A DNA stretch of 64,000 nt from Linderina pennispora (Eukaryota > Kickxellomycota > Kickxellomycetes > Kickxellales > Kickxellaceae), in assembly GCF_002104995.1 (NCBI RefSeq), contig NW_024468251.1, positions 248,001-312,000 on the forward strand. Direction: 5' to 3'. Numbering within the stretch: position 1 is the first letter of the stretch; each line of letters starts with the position of its first letter. The notes beneath the pieces are model-generated. The model was not told the origin of the DNA. It made no database searches and was given only the letters and a program-made list of their open reading frames with translations. The translations under genes were made by a program, and so were the position numbers. Shown here in pieces: positions 63,968-64,000 of the stretch.

Positions 63968-64000
63968 TTTTTACAAATGTTGCATGGTCAAAAGCATCAT

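Larger units (their letters stand above)
63415..64000 (-). mobile_element. Second Fanzor deletion derivative, 5' end outside window
   Basis: An N-terminal Fanzor coding fragment (from 63967 leftwards) is joined to the same 116 bp right end (63415-63530) that closes the element at 12170-13776. The RuvC half is missing. The element continues beyond the right edge of the window. Confidence 0.7.

Noticed and set aside
1-64000. CRISPR array or bacterial operon features
   Set aside because: No regularly spaced repeats and no Shine-Dalgarno-led gene strings; spliceosomal introns and fungal genes throughout.

Overview
The window reads as nuclear DNA of an early-diverging fungus. The evidence is short spliceosomal introns (GTAAGT donors, one TACTAAC branch site), a PHO84-type phosphate transporter pair, YPT1, a CBM14 chitin-binding secreted protein and Fanzor-type sequences. 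A Kickxellomycotina-like source (Coemansia/Linderina type) is my best guess; it is an inference from protein character, not a search result.

Layout. 1-5.7 kb: the 3' part of a Ty3/gypsy chromodomain retrotransposon whose single intact Gag-Pol frame carries a complete dUTPase between RNase H and integrase, followed by a candidate 3' LTR. 5.7-7.6 kb: three tandem minus-strand genes for 46-48 residue secreted peptides sharing one cysteine pattern, C-x7-C-x5-C-x-C. 8.3-13.8 kb: a repeat-rich stretch with a truncated P450 pseudogene, an intact P450, two copies of a ~358 bp repeat, and a Fanzor (eukaryotic TnpB-like) element that keeps its RuvC half and its 3' end. 13.8-24 kb: branched-chain aminotransferase, three adjacent DUF4112-like membrane protein genes, a small two-exon gene, a CBM14 protein, the Dap1/PGRMC1 haem protein and an unknown gene. 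24-28 kb: RRP6 and BCP1. 31.5-36.3 kb: two tandem PHO84 paralogues. 37.9-46.1 kb: a C-terminally anchored protein, a WW-domain protein, an SR splicing factor, an OPT transporter and a C2H2 zinc-finger protein. 47-57 kb: a degenerate F-box/LRR-like gene, a DnaJ ER membrane protein, SMG9-like, EAPP-like, YPT1 and unidentified fragments. 56.8-62.6 kb: a lysine-methyltransferase-like protein, a quinone-oxidoreductase-like MDR enzyme, a CaMK-family kinase and UFD1. 63.4-64 kb: a second Fanzor fragment with only the N-terminal half, ending in the same 116 bp 3' sequence as the first.

The most interesting material is (a) the two complementary Fanzor deletion derivatives sharing a 116 bp right end that may hold the guide-RNA scaffold, (b) the dUTPase-bearing chromovirus and (c) the new-looking secreted cysteine peptide family. 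About a dozen conserved housekeeping genes carry isolated single-base indels, most of them +1, while staying conserved on both sides. I read these mainly as assembly errors. Several gene models below are therefore spans that cross frame changes.
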